A DNA stretch of 64,000 nucleotides, from positions 62,001-126,000 of the forward strand of contig NZ_BOOR01000008.1 in assembly GCF_016863335.1 (NCBI RefSeq). Reading direction: 5' to 3'. The notes beneath the pieces are model-generated. The model was not told the origin of the DNA. It saw only the letters and a program-made list of their open reading frames with translations, and did not search any database. Source of the DNA: Planotetraspora thailandica (GTDB taxonomy: Bacteria > Actinomycetota > Actinomycetes > Streptosporangiales > Streptosporangiaceae). Positions 8,868 through 19,101 of the stretch are shown here, in pieces. Position 1 is the first letter of the stretch; the number at the start of each line of letters is the position of its first letter. A program made the position numbers and the translations under genes.

Positions 8868-10844
8868 TCAGTTGAACGGGATCCACGCGCGGTCGGCGAG
8901 GCCGGCCGCGTCGCTGACCTTGAGTCCCGCGTCGGACAGGGTCCAGATGGTGTCCCCGATGACGACACAGCGGCGGATGCCCGGGTCGCCGGGAACGAAG
9001 CCGTTTACGGTCCTGCGCGGGCTCGGGTGGCTGATCATGCCGACCTTGCCGATCCGCGCGTCGCTCACGTTGAGCACGAGCGCCCGGCTGCCCGTGATGA
9101 CGTCGTTCTTCCAGCTCTGGAGGGGCACCATCGCCAGGCCCGACTGCGGCCAGTAGAGGAAGGCGTGCGGATCCCACTCGGCCTCTGAAGCCGACTTCTC
9201 CTCGTGGAACCGGGACAGGATCCGCGGGCTCGCCGGGTCGCTCACGTCGAACAACGAGACCTGCGTGCCGAGCGCCTGGCCCTTCGCACTGGCCTCCTGG
9301 CCGACGCCGAGCAGCCGTCCTTCGCCCGCAGGGTGGAGGTACGCCGAGTAGCCGGAGATCTTCAGCTCGCCGGTGACCTTGGGATCGGTCGGGTTACGCA
9401 GGTCCAGCGCGTACAACGGGTCGGTCTGCCTGAAGGTCACCACGTAGCCGAGGTCGCCCATGAAGCGCACCGCGTAGATCCGCTCGCCCTTGCCCAGCCC
9501 GGTCACCGACCCCACCTGGGCCAGGGTGCTCGCGTCGAGCACGTAGACGCCGCTCTCGCCGCCCCCGGCGGGCGCGCCGACGTTCGCGGCCTCCGACGTG
9601 GTGGCCACCCTCAGGTTGCCCTTGTCCTCCGACAGGGAGTACTGGTTCAGCAGCCGTCCGGGCACCGAGCCCGAGCCCGTGTACCGGGGCGCTCCCGGGG
9701 CGCCGATGTCGAACCTGTGCACCTCGGTGCGCTCCGGCGGCGTGCTCGGCGTGGGGTCGGGCTCGCGCGGGCTCCCGTCGGCCGGGGTCGGCAGGGCCAC
9801 GTCGTCGATCAGCATCGGCCGGAACCACCAGCGCGGGTTGCTGGTCACGTAGAGGCTGGTCGCCGTGCCGTACACGGTGTCACCGTCGGCGGCCACGGTG
9901 ATCGGGGAATCGGAGGCGAACGCCTGGTCGGCGGCCAGGTCGATCGTGTGGACGGTGACCATGGACGCGCCGCTGAACTCGGCCGGATGGCTGACCTGCT
10001 CGCACTTGACGGTCTCGGCCCGAGTCTGACCGCCGGACTCGATCTCGTAGCCGGGCAGCCAGGCTTCGACGGGGGACTTGAGGACGGCCTCCTGGTTTCG
10101 CCGCAGCAGTTGGGCCTCGGTCATGTCGGGTTTCGGCGGAGGGAGAGTGATATTCGGCTGCGACCGCACCACGACCCGTACGGTCGAGCCCACCTGGCGC
10201 GCGTCGATCTGCGCACCCTCGGCGGTCATCGTGCCGAGCGCCCTGGGCGAGCCGGACAGGTCGACCAGGACGTAACGCGGTCCTGAGGGGCCCGGCCGCA
10301 CCTTGGCGACGGCGCCCAGCGGGACGATGCCTCCGGAGCCCTCGAACAGCACGAGCGCGCGGTCGCCCGAGATCAGCAGGTCGGCCTCGGCCCAGGCCTG
10401 GTCCTTCGGGACGAGGCGCAGCGTCCCGGTCACCTTCCGGGTCGCGACGTCGACGACGCGCAGCACGCCCTGGCTGACCGTGACGAGCCGCCGGCCGTCG
10501 GTCTTGACCAGGTCGGGCTCGTCGACCCCGGCCTCCTGCACGTTCGTGGTGGAGTACGACTGGTCGGGTACGGCCTGCTCTTTGGCCGCCGTCGATGGGA
10601 GAGCGCCCGAGGCGGCCAGCGCCCGGGCGTCCATGACGCCGCCGAGGCCCCACGCGGTCACGCTCTTGGCGGCCGCCCGGCGGATGCCGGCCAGCATGTC
10701 GTCGCAGCTCGTGTAGGAGACGAGGGTGACCTTCCCGGTCAGGTCGACGCTCCTGGGAGCCTGAGCCGCGCGGCTTCCCGTGCACGCCGAGGCGAGGAGC
10801 CCGGCGAGGGCGATGACGCCTGCCGTACGAATCGATGGCTTCAT
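8868..10844 (-). CDS. Secreted beta-propeller domain lipoprotein
   Basis: A 658-residue protein with a lipoprotein signal peptide (MKPSIRTAGVIALAGLLASAC, lipidated Cys21). It belongs to the bacterial beta-propeller domain family (PF09826-like), marked by the early segment SYTSCDDMLAGIRR, then NVQEAGVDEPDLVKTDGRRL. Repeated propeller blades follow (AVRFMGDLGYVVTFRQTDPLYALDLRNPTDPKVTGEL; the motif is quoted for recognition only). An insertion rich in Pro/Glu/Thr lies at about residues 365-385. It is probably anchored to the outer face of the membrane; the biochemical role is unknown. The ATG at 10844 has AGGA upstream. Confidence 0.85.
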   Translation of the reverse strand: MKPSIRTAGVIALAGLLASACTGSRAAQAPRSVDLTGKVTLVSYTSCDDMLAGIRRAAAKSVTAWGLGGVMDARALAASGALPSTAAKEQAVPDQSYSTTNVQEAGVDEPDLVKTDGRRLVTVSQGVLRVVDVATRKVTGTLRLVPKDQAWAEADLLISGDRALVLFEGSGGIVPLGAVAKVRPGPSGPRYVLVDLSGSPRALGTMTAEGAQIDARQVGSTVRVVVRSQPNITLPPPKPDMTEAQLLRRNQEAVLKSPVEAWLPGYEIESGGQTRAETVKCEQVSHPAEFSGASMVTVHTIDLAADQAFASDSPITVAADGDTVYGTATSLYVTSNPRWWFRPMLIDDVALPTPADGSPREPDPTPSTPPERTEVHRFDIGAPGAPRYTGSGSVPGRLLNQYSLSEDKGNLRVATTSEAANVGAPAGGGESGVYVLDASTLAQVGSVTGLGKGERIYAVRFMGDLGYVVTFRQTDPLYALDLRNPTDPKVTGELKISGYSAYLHPAGEGRLLGVGQEASAKGQALGTQVSLFDVSDPASPRILSRFHEEKSASEAEWDPHAFLYWPQSGLAMVPLQSWKNDVITGSRALVLNVSDARIGKVGMISHPSPRRTVNGFVPGDPGIRRCVVIGDTIWTLSDAGLKVSDAAGLADRAWIPFN

Positions 10845-10954
10845 GTCCCTAGGACGTATCGCGGCGGGCGTCGGTTCGAGGGCTGTTGGCGATGGCAAGA
10901 AGGTTCCTTTACCAATCAGTAGCTTTAGCCGGATCGCCGGAATATTCTTCGGCC

Positions 10955-12502
10955 ATGATTCGGACCCTCGACACCGCCATGGTCGACCGGCTTCTCGCGC
11001 ACGTCACGTCAGAGGGCAAGACCCGGCAGGTCACGGCGCCGTTCACGGGGGAGCCGCTCGCCGAGGTGCCCGTCTCGACCGCCGAGGACGTCCAGGCCGC
11101 GTACGGCAAGGCCGGGGCGGCGCAGAAGACGTGGGCCGCGCTGGACGTCAGGGAGCGCGTCAAGCCGTTCCTGCGGCTCCACGACGCCATCATCGACCGG
11201 CGCGCCGAGATCCTCGACATCGTGCAGGTGGAGACCGGGAAGGCCCGCAGGCACGCGCTGGAAGAGGTGCTCGACGTCGCCGGGTCCACGCTCTACTACG
11301 CCAGACGGGCGGCCGGGCTGCTTGAGTCCCACCGCAGGCGGGGGCTGTTCCCGGTCGCGACCCGGGTCGCCGAGGTGCGCCACCCCAAGGGGACCGTCGC
11401 GGTGATCAGCCCGTGGAACTACCCTCTGGTCCTGGGCGTGACCGACGTCGTCCCCGCGCTGATCGCGGGCAACGCCGTCGTCCACAAGCCCGACACGCAG
11501 ACGTCCCTGTCGACGCTGTGGACGATCGACCTGCTCGTGTCGCTGGGCATGCCCCGTGACATCTGGCAGGTCGTGCTGGGCGACCCCGAAGACGTCGGGG
11601 ACGCCCTGATCGAGGGGGCCGACTACGTGGCCTTCACCGGGTCGACCAACGGCGGCAGGAAGATCGCCGAGGCGGCGGCGCGGCGGCTGATCGGCTGCTC
11701 GCTGGAGCTCGGCGGCAAGAATCCCATGATCGTGCTGGACGACGCCGACCTCGACCGGGCCGCCCAAGGCGCGATCAGGGCCTGCTTCACCAACGCGGGC
11801 CAGCTGTGCATCTCGATCGAGCGGATCTACGTGCAGGACGGCGTCGCCGACGCCTTCCGCGACAAGTTCGTCCACGTGGTGGAGAACATGAAGCTGGCCG
11901 CCGATCACGACTGGGACACCCAGATGGGCTCGCTCACCAGCCGGCGGCAGCTCGAGGCGGTGACCGCCCACGTCGCCGACGCCGTGGCCAAGGGTGCGAA
12001 GGTGCTCACCGGCGGCCGGGCCCGGCCCGATCTCGGCCCGTTCTTCTACGAGCCGACCATCCTCGACGGCGTCACCGAGGACATGGACGTGTGCCGCGCC
12101 GAGACCTTCGGTCCCGTCGTCGCGCTCTACCGCTTCTCCACCGAGGACGAGGCCGCCGGCAAGGCCAACGAGTCTTCGTACGGGCTGAACGCCTCGATCT
12201 GGACGCGCGACGCGGGGAGGGCGCGCCGGCTCGCCACCCGTGTCAAGGCCGGCACCGTCAACGTCAACGAGGGGTACGGCTCGGCCTGGGGCTCCTACGA
12301 CGCCCCCATGGGCGGCATGAAGGCGTCCGGGCTCGGCAGGCGCCACGGGGCCGAGGGCCTGCTGCGGTACACCGACGTCCAGACGGTGGCCGCCCAGGCG
12401 TCCTGGCTCGGCTTCGAGCCCATGCTGGGGATGTCGTACGAGACCTACGCAGACACCCTCGCCACGGCGCTCAAGCTGATGAAGCGGCTCCACCTCAAGT
12501 AG
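10955..12502 (+). CDS. gabD2: Succinate-semialdehyde dehydrogenase (NADP+), GabD2 type
   Basis: A 515-residue aldehyde dehydrogenase. NAD(P)-binding residues (SPWNYPLVLGVTDVVPALIAGNAVVHKPD), the general base in SLELGGKNP (Glu251) and the nucleophile in NAGQLC (Cys285) are all present. The sequence style (MVDRLLAHVT; TRQVTAPFTGEPLAEVP) matches mycobacterial GabD2. It would oxidise succinic semialdehyde to succinate. The ATG at 10955 has no clear ribosome site, and TATTCT lies 6-12 bases upstream, so a nearly leaderless mRNA is possible. It is followed 10 bp later by the GMC oxidoreductase, likely in one operon. Confidence 0.88.
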   Translation: MIRTLDTAMVDRLLAHVTSEGKTRQVTAPFTGEPLAEVPVSTAEDVQAAYGKAGAAQKTWAALDVRERVKPFLRLHDAIIDRRAEILDIVQVETGKARRHALEEVLDVAGSTLYYARRAAGLLESHRRRGLFPVATRVAEVRHPKGTVAVISPWNYPLVLGVTDVVPALIAGNAVVHKPDTQTSLSTLWTIDLLVSLGMPRDIWQVVLGDPEDVGDALIEGADYVAFTGSTNGGRKIAEAAARRLIGCSLELGGKNPMIVLDDADLDRAAQGAIRACFTNAGQLCISIERIYVQDGVADAFRDKFVHVVENMKLAADHDWDTQMGSLTSRRQLEAVTAHVADAVAKGAKVLTGGRARPDLGPFFYEPTILDGVTEDMDVCRAETFGPVVALYRFSTEDEAAGKANESSYGLNASIWTRDAGRARRLATRVKAGTVNVNEGYGSAWGSYDAPMGGMKASGLGRRHGAEGLLRYTDVQTVAAQASWLGFEPMLGMSYETYADTLATALKLMKRLHLK

Positions 12503-12512
12503 GGGCGAGACC

Positions 12513-14183
12513 ATGGACTACGACGTGGTCGTCATCGGGTCGGGGTTCGGCGGCAGCGTGACGGCGTTGCGGCTGACCGAGAAGGGCTACACGGTCGGCG
12601 TCATGGAGGCCGGTCGGCGATTCGAGGACGGCGCGCTGCCCAAGACGTCGTGGCGGGTCAGGGACTTCCTGTGGGCTCCTGCGCTCGGCCTGAAGGGCAT
12701 CCAGCGCATCCACGTGCTGCGAGGCGGCAGCGGGGTCATGGTCCTCGCGGGGGCGGGCGTCGGCGGCGGCTCCCTCGTCTACGCCAACACGCTCTACGAG
12801 CCGCTCGCCCCCTTCTTCGCCGACCCCCAGTGGCGGCACATCACCGACTGGAAGGCCGAGCTCGCGCCGTACTACGACCAGGCACGGCGCATGCTGGGCG
12901 TCACCGTGAATCCGACGACGACGCCCGCCGACGAGGTCATGCGCAAGGTGGCCGAGCGCATGGGCGTGGGCGGCACCTTCCGTCTCGCCCCCGTCGGGGT
13001 GTTCTTCGGCGCCCCCGGCGTCGAGGTGGACGATCCGTACTTCGGCGGGGCCGGGCCGCGCAGGCGGGGCTGCGTCGAGTGCGGCGAGTGCATGACGGGC
13101 TGCCGCCATGGTGCCAAGAACACGCTGGTCAAGAACTACCTGCACCTTGCGGAGCGAGCCGGCGCGACCGTCCATGCCGAGACCACGGTCACGGGCGTGC
13201 GGCCGGTCGGCGGCGGCTATGAGATCACGGTCAGGCGGACCGGGCCGCTGGGCAGAACCCGGTCCTACACCGCGGCCCAGGTCGTCTTCGCCGCCGGCAC
13301 GTACGGCACGCAGCAGCTGCTCCACCGGCTCAGGGCGACCACGCTGCCCGCGATCTCCCCCCGGCTCGGGGCACTGACCAGGACGAACTCCGAGGCGTTG
13401 CTCGGTTTCGAGCGGGTCAGGGCGAAGGGGGACAAGCTCAACCGCGGCGTGGCGATCACCTCGTCGATCCACCCCGACGCGCAGACGCACATCGAGCCCG
13501 TAAGGTACGGCGACGGCTCCAACGCGATGGGAATGCTCCGCACACTTCTCGTGGACGGAGGCGGGCGAGCCCCCCGCTGGCTCAAGTTCCTCGGCGCGGC
13601 GCTGCGCCGGCCGCATCTCGTGCCGCGGATCTTCAACCACCGGAGGTGGTCGGAGCGTGCGATCATCGCCCTGGTCATGCAGGCCAAGGACAACTCGGTG
13701 ACGACCTCGCTGCGGGGGAGCCGGCTGCGGGCCGACCCCGGCCACGGGGAGCCCAACCCCACGTGGATCCCGGCCGGGCACGAGGCCGTACGGCTGGCTG
13801 CGGAGGAGATCGGCGGCGTCCCTGGCGGGTCGTGGCTGGACCTGTTCGACATTCCGGCGACCGCCCACTTCCTCGGCGGATGCGTGATCGGCGACTCTCC
13901 CGAGACGGGCGTGATCGACGCCTATCACCGGGTCTACGGGTACGAGGGGCTGCACATCGTGGACGGCTCGGCCGTCTCGGCCAACCTGGGGGTCAATCCC
14001 TCGCTCACGATCACCGCGCAGGCCGAGCGGGCGATGGCCCTGTGGCCCAACAAGGGCGATGCGGACCCTCGTCCGGTGATAGGGGCGCCTTACGTGCGGC
14101 TTACGCCGGTCGTCCCGCGGCGTCCCGTCGTGCCCGCCTCGGCGCCCGGGGCGCTGCGGCTGCCGATCGTGGACATCACCTAG
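12513..14183 (+). CDS. GMC family oxidoreductase, ChoD-like
   Basis: A 556-residue FAD enzyme with an N-terminal dinucleotide-binding motif ([19 protein letters not shown]), a [16 protein letters not shown]-contact loop, and a C-terminal GMC signature ([27 protein letters not shown]). A Cys cluster [11 protein letters not shown] at about residues 187-197 is reminiscent of an iron-sulfur motif. It corresponds to mycobacterial ChoD (Rv3409c) by position between guaB3 and guaA. ChoD is labelled a cholesterol oxidase, but its true substrate is unsettled; a hydroxysteroid or other bulky alcohol is plausible. Confidence 0.87.
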   Translation: MDYDVVVIGSGFGGSVTALRLTEKGYTVGVMEAGRRFEDGALPKTSWRVRDFLWAPALGLKGIQRIHVLRGGSGVMVLAGAGVGGGSLVYANTLYEPLAPFFADPQWRHITDWKAELAPYYDQARRMLGVTVNPTTTPADEVMRKVAERMGVGGTFRLAPVGVFFGAPGVEVDDPYFGGAGPRRRGCVECGECMTGCRHGAKNTLVKNYLHLAERAGATVHAETTVTGVRPVGGGYEITVRRTGPLGRTRSYTAAQVVFAAGTYGTQQLLHRLRATTLPAISPRLGALTRTNSEALLGFERVRAKGDKLNRGVAITSSIHPDAQTHIEPVRYGDGSNAMGMLRTLLVDGGGRAPRWLKFLGAALRRPHLVPRIFNHRRWSERAIIALVMQAKDNSVTTSLRGSRLRADPGHGEPNPTWIPAGHEAVRLAAEEIGGVPGGSWLDLFDIPATAHFLGGCVIGDSPETGVIDAYHRVYGYEGLHIVDGSAVSANLGVNPSLTITAQAERAMALWPNKGDADPRPVIGAPYVRLTPVVPRRPVVPASAPGALRLPIVDIT

Positions 14184-14230
14184 CCTTTCCACGGGTGACG
14201 CGTGCGGGCCGGCCTGGGAAACCACGCCGA

Positions 14231-14236
14231 TAGACT
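14231..14236 (+). promoter_or_regulatory. Candidate -10 box TAGACT of guaA
   Basis: TAGACT 35 bases before the GTG start of guaA, the same hexamer as at guaB. The immediate context (TAGACTGGCGACACC) also resembles the guaB leader (TCTGGCGACAACC), which could reflect shared regulation. No clear -35 box. Confidence 0.4.
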
Positions 14237-14271
14237 GGCGACACCGACCGTTTCCTTTGGGGGTTTCTCCG

Positions 14272-15819
14272 GTGTCTGAGTTCGACACGGTCCTTGTGGT
14301 CGACTTCGGCGCGCAATATGCGCAGCTGATCGCCCGCAGGGTGCGTGAATGTCACGTCTACTCCGAGATCGTCCCCTCGACGATGCCGGTGCCGGAGATG
14401 CTGGCCAAGAATCCGAAGGCGATCATCCTGTCCGGCGGCCCCTCGTCGGTCTACGCGGAAGGGGCCCCGGCCGTCCCCGTGGGCCTGTTCGCGACGGGCG
14501 TGCCGACGTTCGGCATCTGCTACGGCTTCCAGGCGATGGCCCAGGCGCTCGGCGGCATCGTCGACAAGACCGGCGCGGCCGAGTTCGGCGGCACCAGCCT
14601 CGAGGTGCTCGGCGACGGCGTGCTGTTCGCCGGGCTGCCGGCCGTACAGTCGGTCTGGATGTCCCATGGCGACTCCGTGGTGGGCGCGCCCGAAGGCTTC
14701 GCCGTGACCGCCTCCACCGAGGCCACGCCTGTCGCCGCGATCGAGAACCCGGCCAGGGGGCTGTACGGGGTGCAGTTCCACCCCGAAGTGCTCCACAGCG
14801 ACCACGGCCAGGCCGTTCTCCAGCGGTTCCTCGACGCCGCCGGATGCCGCCCGTCGTGGACCATGCTGAACATCGTCGAAGAGGCCGTCGAGGCGGTGCG
14901 CCGCCAGGTCGGCGACGGTCGCGCGATCTGCGCGCTGTCGGGCGGCGTCGACTCCGCGGTGGCCGCCGCGATCGTGCAAAAGGCCATCGGTGATCGTCTG
15001 ACCTGCGTTTTCGTCGACCACGGCCTGCTGCGCAAGGGCGAGGCCGAGCAGGTGGAGCGTGATTTCGTCGCCGCCACTGGGGTGAAGCTCCGCGTCGTGG
15101 ACGCCTCCGAGCGGTTCCTCAAGGCGCTCGCCGGGGTGGTCGACCCCGAGGAGAAGCGCAAGATCATCGGGCGTGAGTTCATCCGCGTCTTCGAAGACGA
15201 GCAGCGGGCCATCGTCGCTGACGGCCCCGCCGACTTCCTGGTGCAGGGCACTCTCTATCCCGACGTCGTCGAGTCCGGCGGCGGGACCGGCACCGCGAAC
15301 ATCAAGTCCCACCACAACGTGGGCGGGCTGCCCGACGACCTGCGGTTCCAGCTGGTCGAGCCGCTCAGGGCGCTCTTCAAGGACGAGGTGCGGCGGGCCG
15401 GCGAGCAGCTGGGCCTGCCGCCTGCCATGGTCTGGCGGCAGCCGTTCCCCGGCCCCGGACTCGGCATCCGCATCATCGGCGAGGTCACGGCCGAGCGTCT
15501 CGACGTGCTGCGCGAGGCCGACGCGATCGCCCGGGAGGAGCTGTCGCGGGCCGGGCTCGACCGTGACATCTGGCAATGCCCGGTCGTGCTGCTGGCCGAC
15601 GTGCGCTCGGTCGGCGTCCAGGGCGACGGCCGCACGTACGGGCACCCGGTCGTGTTGCGTCCCGTCACCTCGGAGGACGCGATGACGGCCGACTGGGCGC
15701 GTGTGCCGTACGACGTGTTGTCGAGGATCTCGACGCGGATCACCAATGAGGTCCGCGAGATCAACCGCGTCGTCGTCGACGTCACCAGCAAGCCCCCCGG
15801 CACAATCGAGTGGGAATAA
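14272..15819 (+). CDS. guaA: GMP synthase (glutamine-hydrolysing)
   Basis: A 515-residue bifunctional enzyme that aminates XMP to GMP. The N-terminal class I glutamine amidotransferase has FGICYGFQ (nucleophile Cys83) and the HPE of QFHPEV. The ATP pyrophosphatase domain has the P-loop [11 protein letters not shown] and the C-terminal dimerisation/XMP-binding part ends KPPGTIEWE. The start is the GTG at 14272; a TTG at 14257 is in frame but has no support. With guaB and guaB3 it completes guanylate synthesis in this stretch. The mirror repeat array begins 15 bp after the stop. Confidence 0.98.
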   Translation: MSEFDTVLVVDFGAQYAQLIARRVRECHVYSEIVPSTMPVPEMLAKNPKAIILSGGPSSVYAEGAPAVPVGLFATGVPTFGICYGFQAMAQALGGIVDKTGAAEFGGTSLEVLGDGVLFAGLPAVQSVWMSHGDSVVGAPEGFAVTASTEATPVAAIENPARGLYGVQFHPEVLHSDHGQAVLQRFLDAAGCRPSWTMLNIVEEAVEAVRRQVGDGRAICALSGGVDSAVAAAIVQKAIGDRLTCVFVDHGLLRKGEAEQVERDFVAATGVKLRVVDASERFLKALAGVVDPEEKRKIIGREFIRVFEDEQRAIVADGPADFLVQGTLYPDVVESGGGTGTANIKSHHNVGGLPDDLRFQLVEPLRALFKDEVRRAGEQLGLPPAMVWRQPFPGPGLGIRIIGEVTAERLDVLREADAIAREELSRAGLDRDIWQCPVVLLADVRSVGVQGDGRTYGHPVVLRPVTSEDAMTADWARVPYDVLSRISTRITNEVREINRVVVDVTSKPPGTIEWE

Positions 15820-15833
15820 CCCGGAACCTTGTG

Positions 15834-16187
15834 CGTGATCATGCAGAAGTTCGGGCGGATGGGCTTTGAGCAGCCTCCCCACTGCGCGTGATCATGCAGA
15901 AGTTCGCGGGGAGGCGGCGTGAGCTGCGCGGACTCCATCCGTGATCATGCAGAAGTTCGGGGATGTCGCCCCTGAGCTGCGCATTTCCATTTCGTGATCA
16001 TGCACTCGTGTGCGCTGTGCATGATCACGAATCAAGAATTGCCTGTTCAATGGGGTGTTTCCCGAACTTCTGCATGATCACGGCGTGAGGAATGCCTGCT
16101 CACGGGCATATGGTCGAACTTCTGCATGATCACGCCCAAGGTGGGGGCTGGTGGGGTGGGCGTTCACCGAACTTCTGCATGATCACG
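15834..16187. repeat. Mirror-image array 1 of 53-bp units (GTGATCATGCAGAAGTTCG family)
   Basis: Three perfect forward copies of the 19-bp core GTGATCATGCAGAAGTTCG start at 15835, 15888 and 15941, exactly 53 bp apart. A fourth, truncated copy starts at 15994, again 53 bp on, and forms the left arm of a central stem. On the right the core is in reverse orientation, ending at 16028 (truncated), 16081, 16133 and 16186 (steps 53, 52, 53). The 34-bp spacers are related: most carry TGA at spacer positions 14-16 followed by GC or AC. The unit is therefore the whole 53 bp. The whole block is one large imperfect inverted repeat centred at 16011. It lies between guaA and an acyltransferase gene and is non-coding. 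Confidence 0.95.
15991..16031. repeat. Central stem-loop of array 1
   Basis: A perfect 15-bp inverted repeat TTCGTGATCATGCAC (15991-16005) / GTGCATGATCACGAA (16017-16031) with an 11-nt loop. It marks the dyad axis where unit orientation flips. The second array has the same stem and loop lengths at its centre but a different stem sequence. Confidence 0.92.
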
Positions 16188-16258
16188 GCCCAGGGGGGGT
16201 GCGGGGGAAAAGTCGTACATATGGGTGTGGAATCCGTGTTGGCGGTAAGTTGTGGCTG

Positions 16259-17452
16259 GTGATTGCCACACAGGTCGCCATCGCCCCCGCACGGACGCAT
16301 GCCACCCGCCTCGCTTGGCTGGACGCATTGCGCGGAATCGGGGCGATGGCCGTGGTGTGCGAGCACATGCTGCCCTGGCTGATGCCTGCGTTGCGCCCGT
16401 ACTGGTTCAACCTCGGCATGTACGGCGTGCTGGTCTTCTTTCTGGTCAGCGGCTACATCATCCCGGCGTCCCTCGAACACCGAGGTGATGTCAGATCTTT
16501 CTGGATCAGTCGGATATTCCGGCTCTATCCCCTCTATCTGCTGGTCATCGTCGTCGTGCTCGTCCTGGCCATCTGGTTTCCCGTCCGGGAGCAGGTGCCG
16601 CGTGATCCGTCCGCCGTCGCCGCCCACCTGACGATGCTGCTCGACGTCGTGCACATCGGCGGCGTCGCCGACCCGATGTGGACCCTGTCGTACGAGATGG
16701 TCTTCTACTTGATCGTCACGGCGCTGTTCGTCGGCGGGGTACACACGCGCAGCGGCACGCTGGCCATCGTCTTCGGGGCCGTGGCGATCGCGGCCGGGCT
16801 CGTGTTGTCCGCGCCGCTTCTGCCGGGCCCATGGCCGGCCATCGTGACCTGCGTCATCTTCGTCGCCGGCCTTGCCTGTCTCATCAGCGGCCGGTTCCGT
16901 ACGGCTGCCGCGTACGCCTTGGGCGCGATGGCGCTCGTGTTGCTGATGTTCGGCAGCTTCGTGCCCTGGTTCGGCGCGGCGATCCTCGCGGTGATGTTCA
17001 CGGGGACGGCCATCCAGCGGTGGGAGGCGGGTACGGGCGGCCTGGCCCCCGTGGTGGTCTCCGCCGTCCTGGTGGCGCTCTCCCCGGTCTGGTCGATCCA
17101 GGCGGGCTGGTGGTGGGTGCAGCCGGACGTGTGGATCACCACGGTGGCGCTCGCGGGCATCACGTTCGGGCTGGGGATGGCGCTGCGCGGCCGGCGCGTT
17201 CCTGGCGTCCTGACCTGGCTCGGCCTGATCAGCTATTCCATCTACCTTCTGCACCACCCGATGTTGCGCGTCCTGAACACGGCCCTCGGAGACCTGAGGC
17301 ATCTTTCTCCGGTCACCAGGACGGCGCTCATGTGCGGCTACGTGGCGGCGCTGCTGGCCCTCAGTTGGGTGACCTACCGGTTCGTCGAGTTTCCCGCGCA
17401 ACGCCTGGGCAAGCGCATCGGCCGCCGCGCCGCGCAGGAGGCCCAGGGCTGA
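16259..17452 (+). CDS. Acyltransferase 3 family membrane protein (OafA/YrhL-like)
   Basis: About 397 residues with roughly ten hydrophobic segments. The family hallmark is at the N-terminus: RLAWLDALRGIGAMAVVCEHM with the catalytic-type Arg/His, then FFLVSGYIIPASL and the RIFRLYPLY motif. Such enzymes O-acylate extracytoplasmic sugars or glycopolymers. The start is uncertain: GTG 16259 gives a normal N-terminus and TTG 16250 is possible. Upstream starts fall inside the repeat array and are unlikely. It heads the envelope glycopolymer cluster. Confidence 0.85.
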   Translation: MIATQVAIAPARTHATRLAWLDALRGIGAMAVVCEHMLPWLMPALRPYWFNLGMYGVLVFFLVSGYIIPASLEHRGDVRSFWISRIFRLYPLYLLVIVVVLVLAIWFPVREQVPRDPSAVAAHLTMLLDVVHIGGVADPMWTLSYEMVFYLIVTALFVGGVHTRSGTLAIVFGAVAIAAGLVLSAPLLPGPWPAIVTCVIFVAGLACLISGRFRTAAAYALGAMALVLLMFGSFVPWFGAAILAVMFTGTAIQRWEAGTGGLAPVVVSAVLVALSPVWSIQAGWWWVQPDVWITTVALAGITFGLGMALRGRRVPGVLTWLGLISYSIYLLHHPMLRVLNTALGDLRHLSPVTRTALMCGYVAALLALSWVTYRFVEFPAQRLGKRIGRRAAQEAQG

Positions 17453-17566
17453 CCGCAGGCCACGGCCTGCTGACGTGCGCGTGAAGAGCTGGTAAAGCAA
17501 AACGGCCGTCACTCACCGTGGCGATAGCGTTGCAGCTCGCTGTCGCGTGCGACGCCAGGGGGAAGA

Positions 17567-19057
17567 ATGGCAAGGCCCGAAGTGAGCGTCATCCTGCCGA
17601 TGCGAGAGACGGGCGGGTGGCTGCGTGCCGCCCTCGACTCCGTCGACGCGCAGGAGTCCCGCACTGAAGTGATCCTGGTCGGTGACGGGCGAAAAGGGCA
17701 GAACGCCGATCAGGACGTCGTGATCGGAAGGCCGACTCTGCTGCAGGCGGGCACGGCCGCTGAGGCGATCGGCTTCGCCCGGGGCCGCTACCTCACCTAC
17801 CTGGCCCCCGGCGACGTGTACGTGCCCGAGGGCCTCGATGCGCTGGTGGAGGCGGCGGTACGGCACTCCGCCGACCTCGTCGTCGGCGACATGCACGGCG
17901 CGACGCCGGCCACCGGCCTCGCCTGGCGCAGAGAGCTGGCGTTCGGCGCCCGGATGGTCGAATCGGTCGCCGGCGTCCCCGACATCCTCAGCGGCGTCGC
18001 CACCTCCAACAAGATCTTCAGGCGTGACCTGGTGAGGGTGACGCGGGCGGACCTGTCTCAGGGCGCCCTGGCCACCATTCCGCTGCTGATCTGGGCCAGC
18101 CGCCTCGTGCTCAGCGACCGGCTCTGCTGCCGTACGGCAGGCGGCGAGGAAGACCCTTCCATGACCGACACGGAGGCCGAGATCATGACCCGTCTCGCGC
18201 TCGCGGAGATCATCGCAAGCCGCTGTGCCGACCGGGAAGCGGTTCCATCGCCGCTGGTCCGCCGGGCCGTCATGCGCTGGGTGGGCGCCACGCATCTGCC
18301 CACCATCGACGGCGCGGCCGCCTGCCTCGACGACGCGGCGCTGGCCGACTTCGCCCACCGGACGTCGATCATGTTCAAGGAGATGCCTCCCGACGTCCTC
18401 ACCGAGATCCTCACGGAGTCTCTGACCGTGCGGCGCGGGCGCCTGGACGACGGGCTGCGCGCGGTCGGCGCCTGCCGGGGAGACGCCGAGACGATCAGGC
18501 GGCCGGTCTCCACGGGACGCCTGCGGGTGCTCGCGGGCCGGGTCTATCTCGACGCGCCCGAGCTCGACGCCTTCGGGGACCTGCTCCGGGTCACTCCGCT
18601 GTCGGCGGTCGTCTCCCGGTTGCGTGAAAGCGCGCATTCCACCCAGGTCAGGGTGCACGGCCAGGTCATGGCGCCCGGATTCCTCGCCACCCAGGGTGAA
18701 GTGCGCCCCGACCTGCTGCTCGAATTCGGCGACGAGGCCGCTCGCGCGGAACTGCAGGTCACCAAGGCGAGGCCCGGCTTCTTCGCGTGGTCGTGCGACG
18801 TGCCCGCGCGTGCCCTGCCGTACGGAGTGGTCCGTCTGCGCCTGATCGCCCGCGACCGGTTCGGCGCCGAGGTCGCGATTCCGCTCGACGTGATGCGCGA
18901 CGGCCGGGTCAGGGCCGATCTCGAGACCAGGCGTGTGCGGCTGCGGGTCTCCTCGGCGGGCCCGAGCCTCGTGGTCACCAGGAAGGGCCCGTTGCGCAGC
19001 GCCGTCGCAAAAGTGCAGGCGATCGGGGCGGCCATGCGCGGTGTAGTCCGCCGCTGA
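17567..19057 (+). CDS. Glycosyltransferase family 2-like protein
   Basis: A 496-residue protein with a GT-A N-terminal fold: VSVILPMRETGGWLRAALDSVDAQ, then EVILVGDGRKG and ARGRYLTYLAPGDVYVPEGLDALVEAA. The usual second DxD acidic motif is altered to APGDV, so activity may be changed. Residues after about 300 form a beta-rich region seen in actinobacterial teichoic-type synthases. An AGGGGGAAG ribosome site precedes the ATG. It is 44 bp before the GT2-TagF fusion and likely in the same operon. Confidence 0.8.
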   Translation: MARPEVSVILPMRETGGWLRAALDSVDAQESRTEVILVGDGRKGQNADQDVVIGRPTLLQAGTAAEAIGFARGRYLTYLAPGDVYVPEGLDALVEAAVRHSADLVVGDMHGATPATGLAWRRELAFGARMVESVAGVPDILSGVATSNKIFRRDLVRVTRADLSQGALATIPLLIWASRLVLSDRLCCRTAGGEEDPSMTDTEAEIMTRLALAEIIASRCADREAVPSPLVRRAVMRWVGATHLPTIDGAAACLDDAALADFAHRTSIMFKEMPPDVLTEILTESLTVRRGRLDDGLRAVGACRGDAETIRRPVSTGRLRVLAGRVYLDAPELDAFGDLLRVTPLSAVVSRLRESAHSTQVRVHGQVMAPGFLATQGEVRPDLLLEFGDEAARAELQVTKARPGFFAWSCDVPARALPYGVVRLRLIARDRFGAEVAIPLDVMRDGRVRADLETRRVRLRVSSAGPSLVVTRKGPLRSAVAKVQAIGAAMRGVVRR

Positions 19058-19101
19058 TCGCCGCGGCCCCCATCTGACGGACGAGTCCTAAGGATCCAGC
19101 C

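Noticed and set aside
15834-16187. CRISPR array
   Set aside because: The 19-bp repeats with 34-bp spacers superficially fit, but orientation flips at a central dyad, the spacers are related to one another, only about eight units exist, and no cas gene is near.
15834-16187. Insertion sequence or transposon ends
   Set aside because: No transposase frame lies inside or beside either array, and the internal tandem structure does not resemble terminal inverted repeats. A non-autonomous element remains conceivable but is unsupported.
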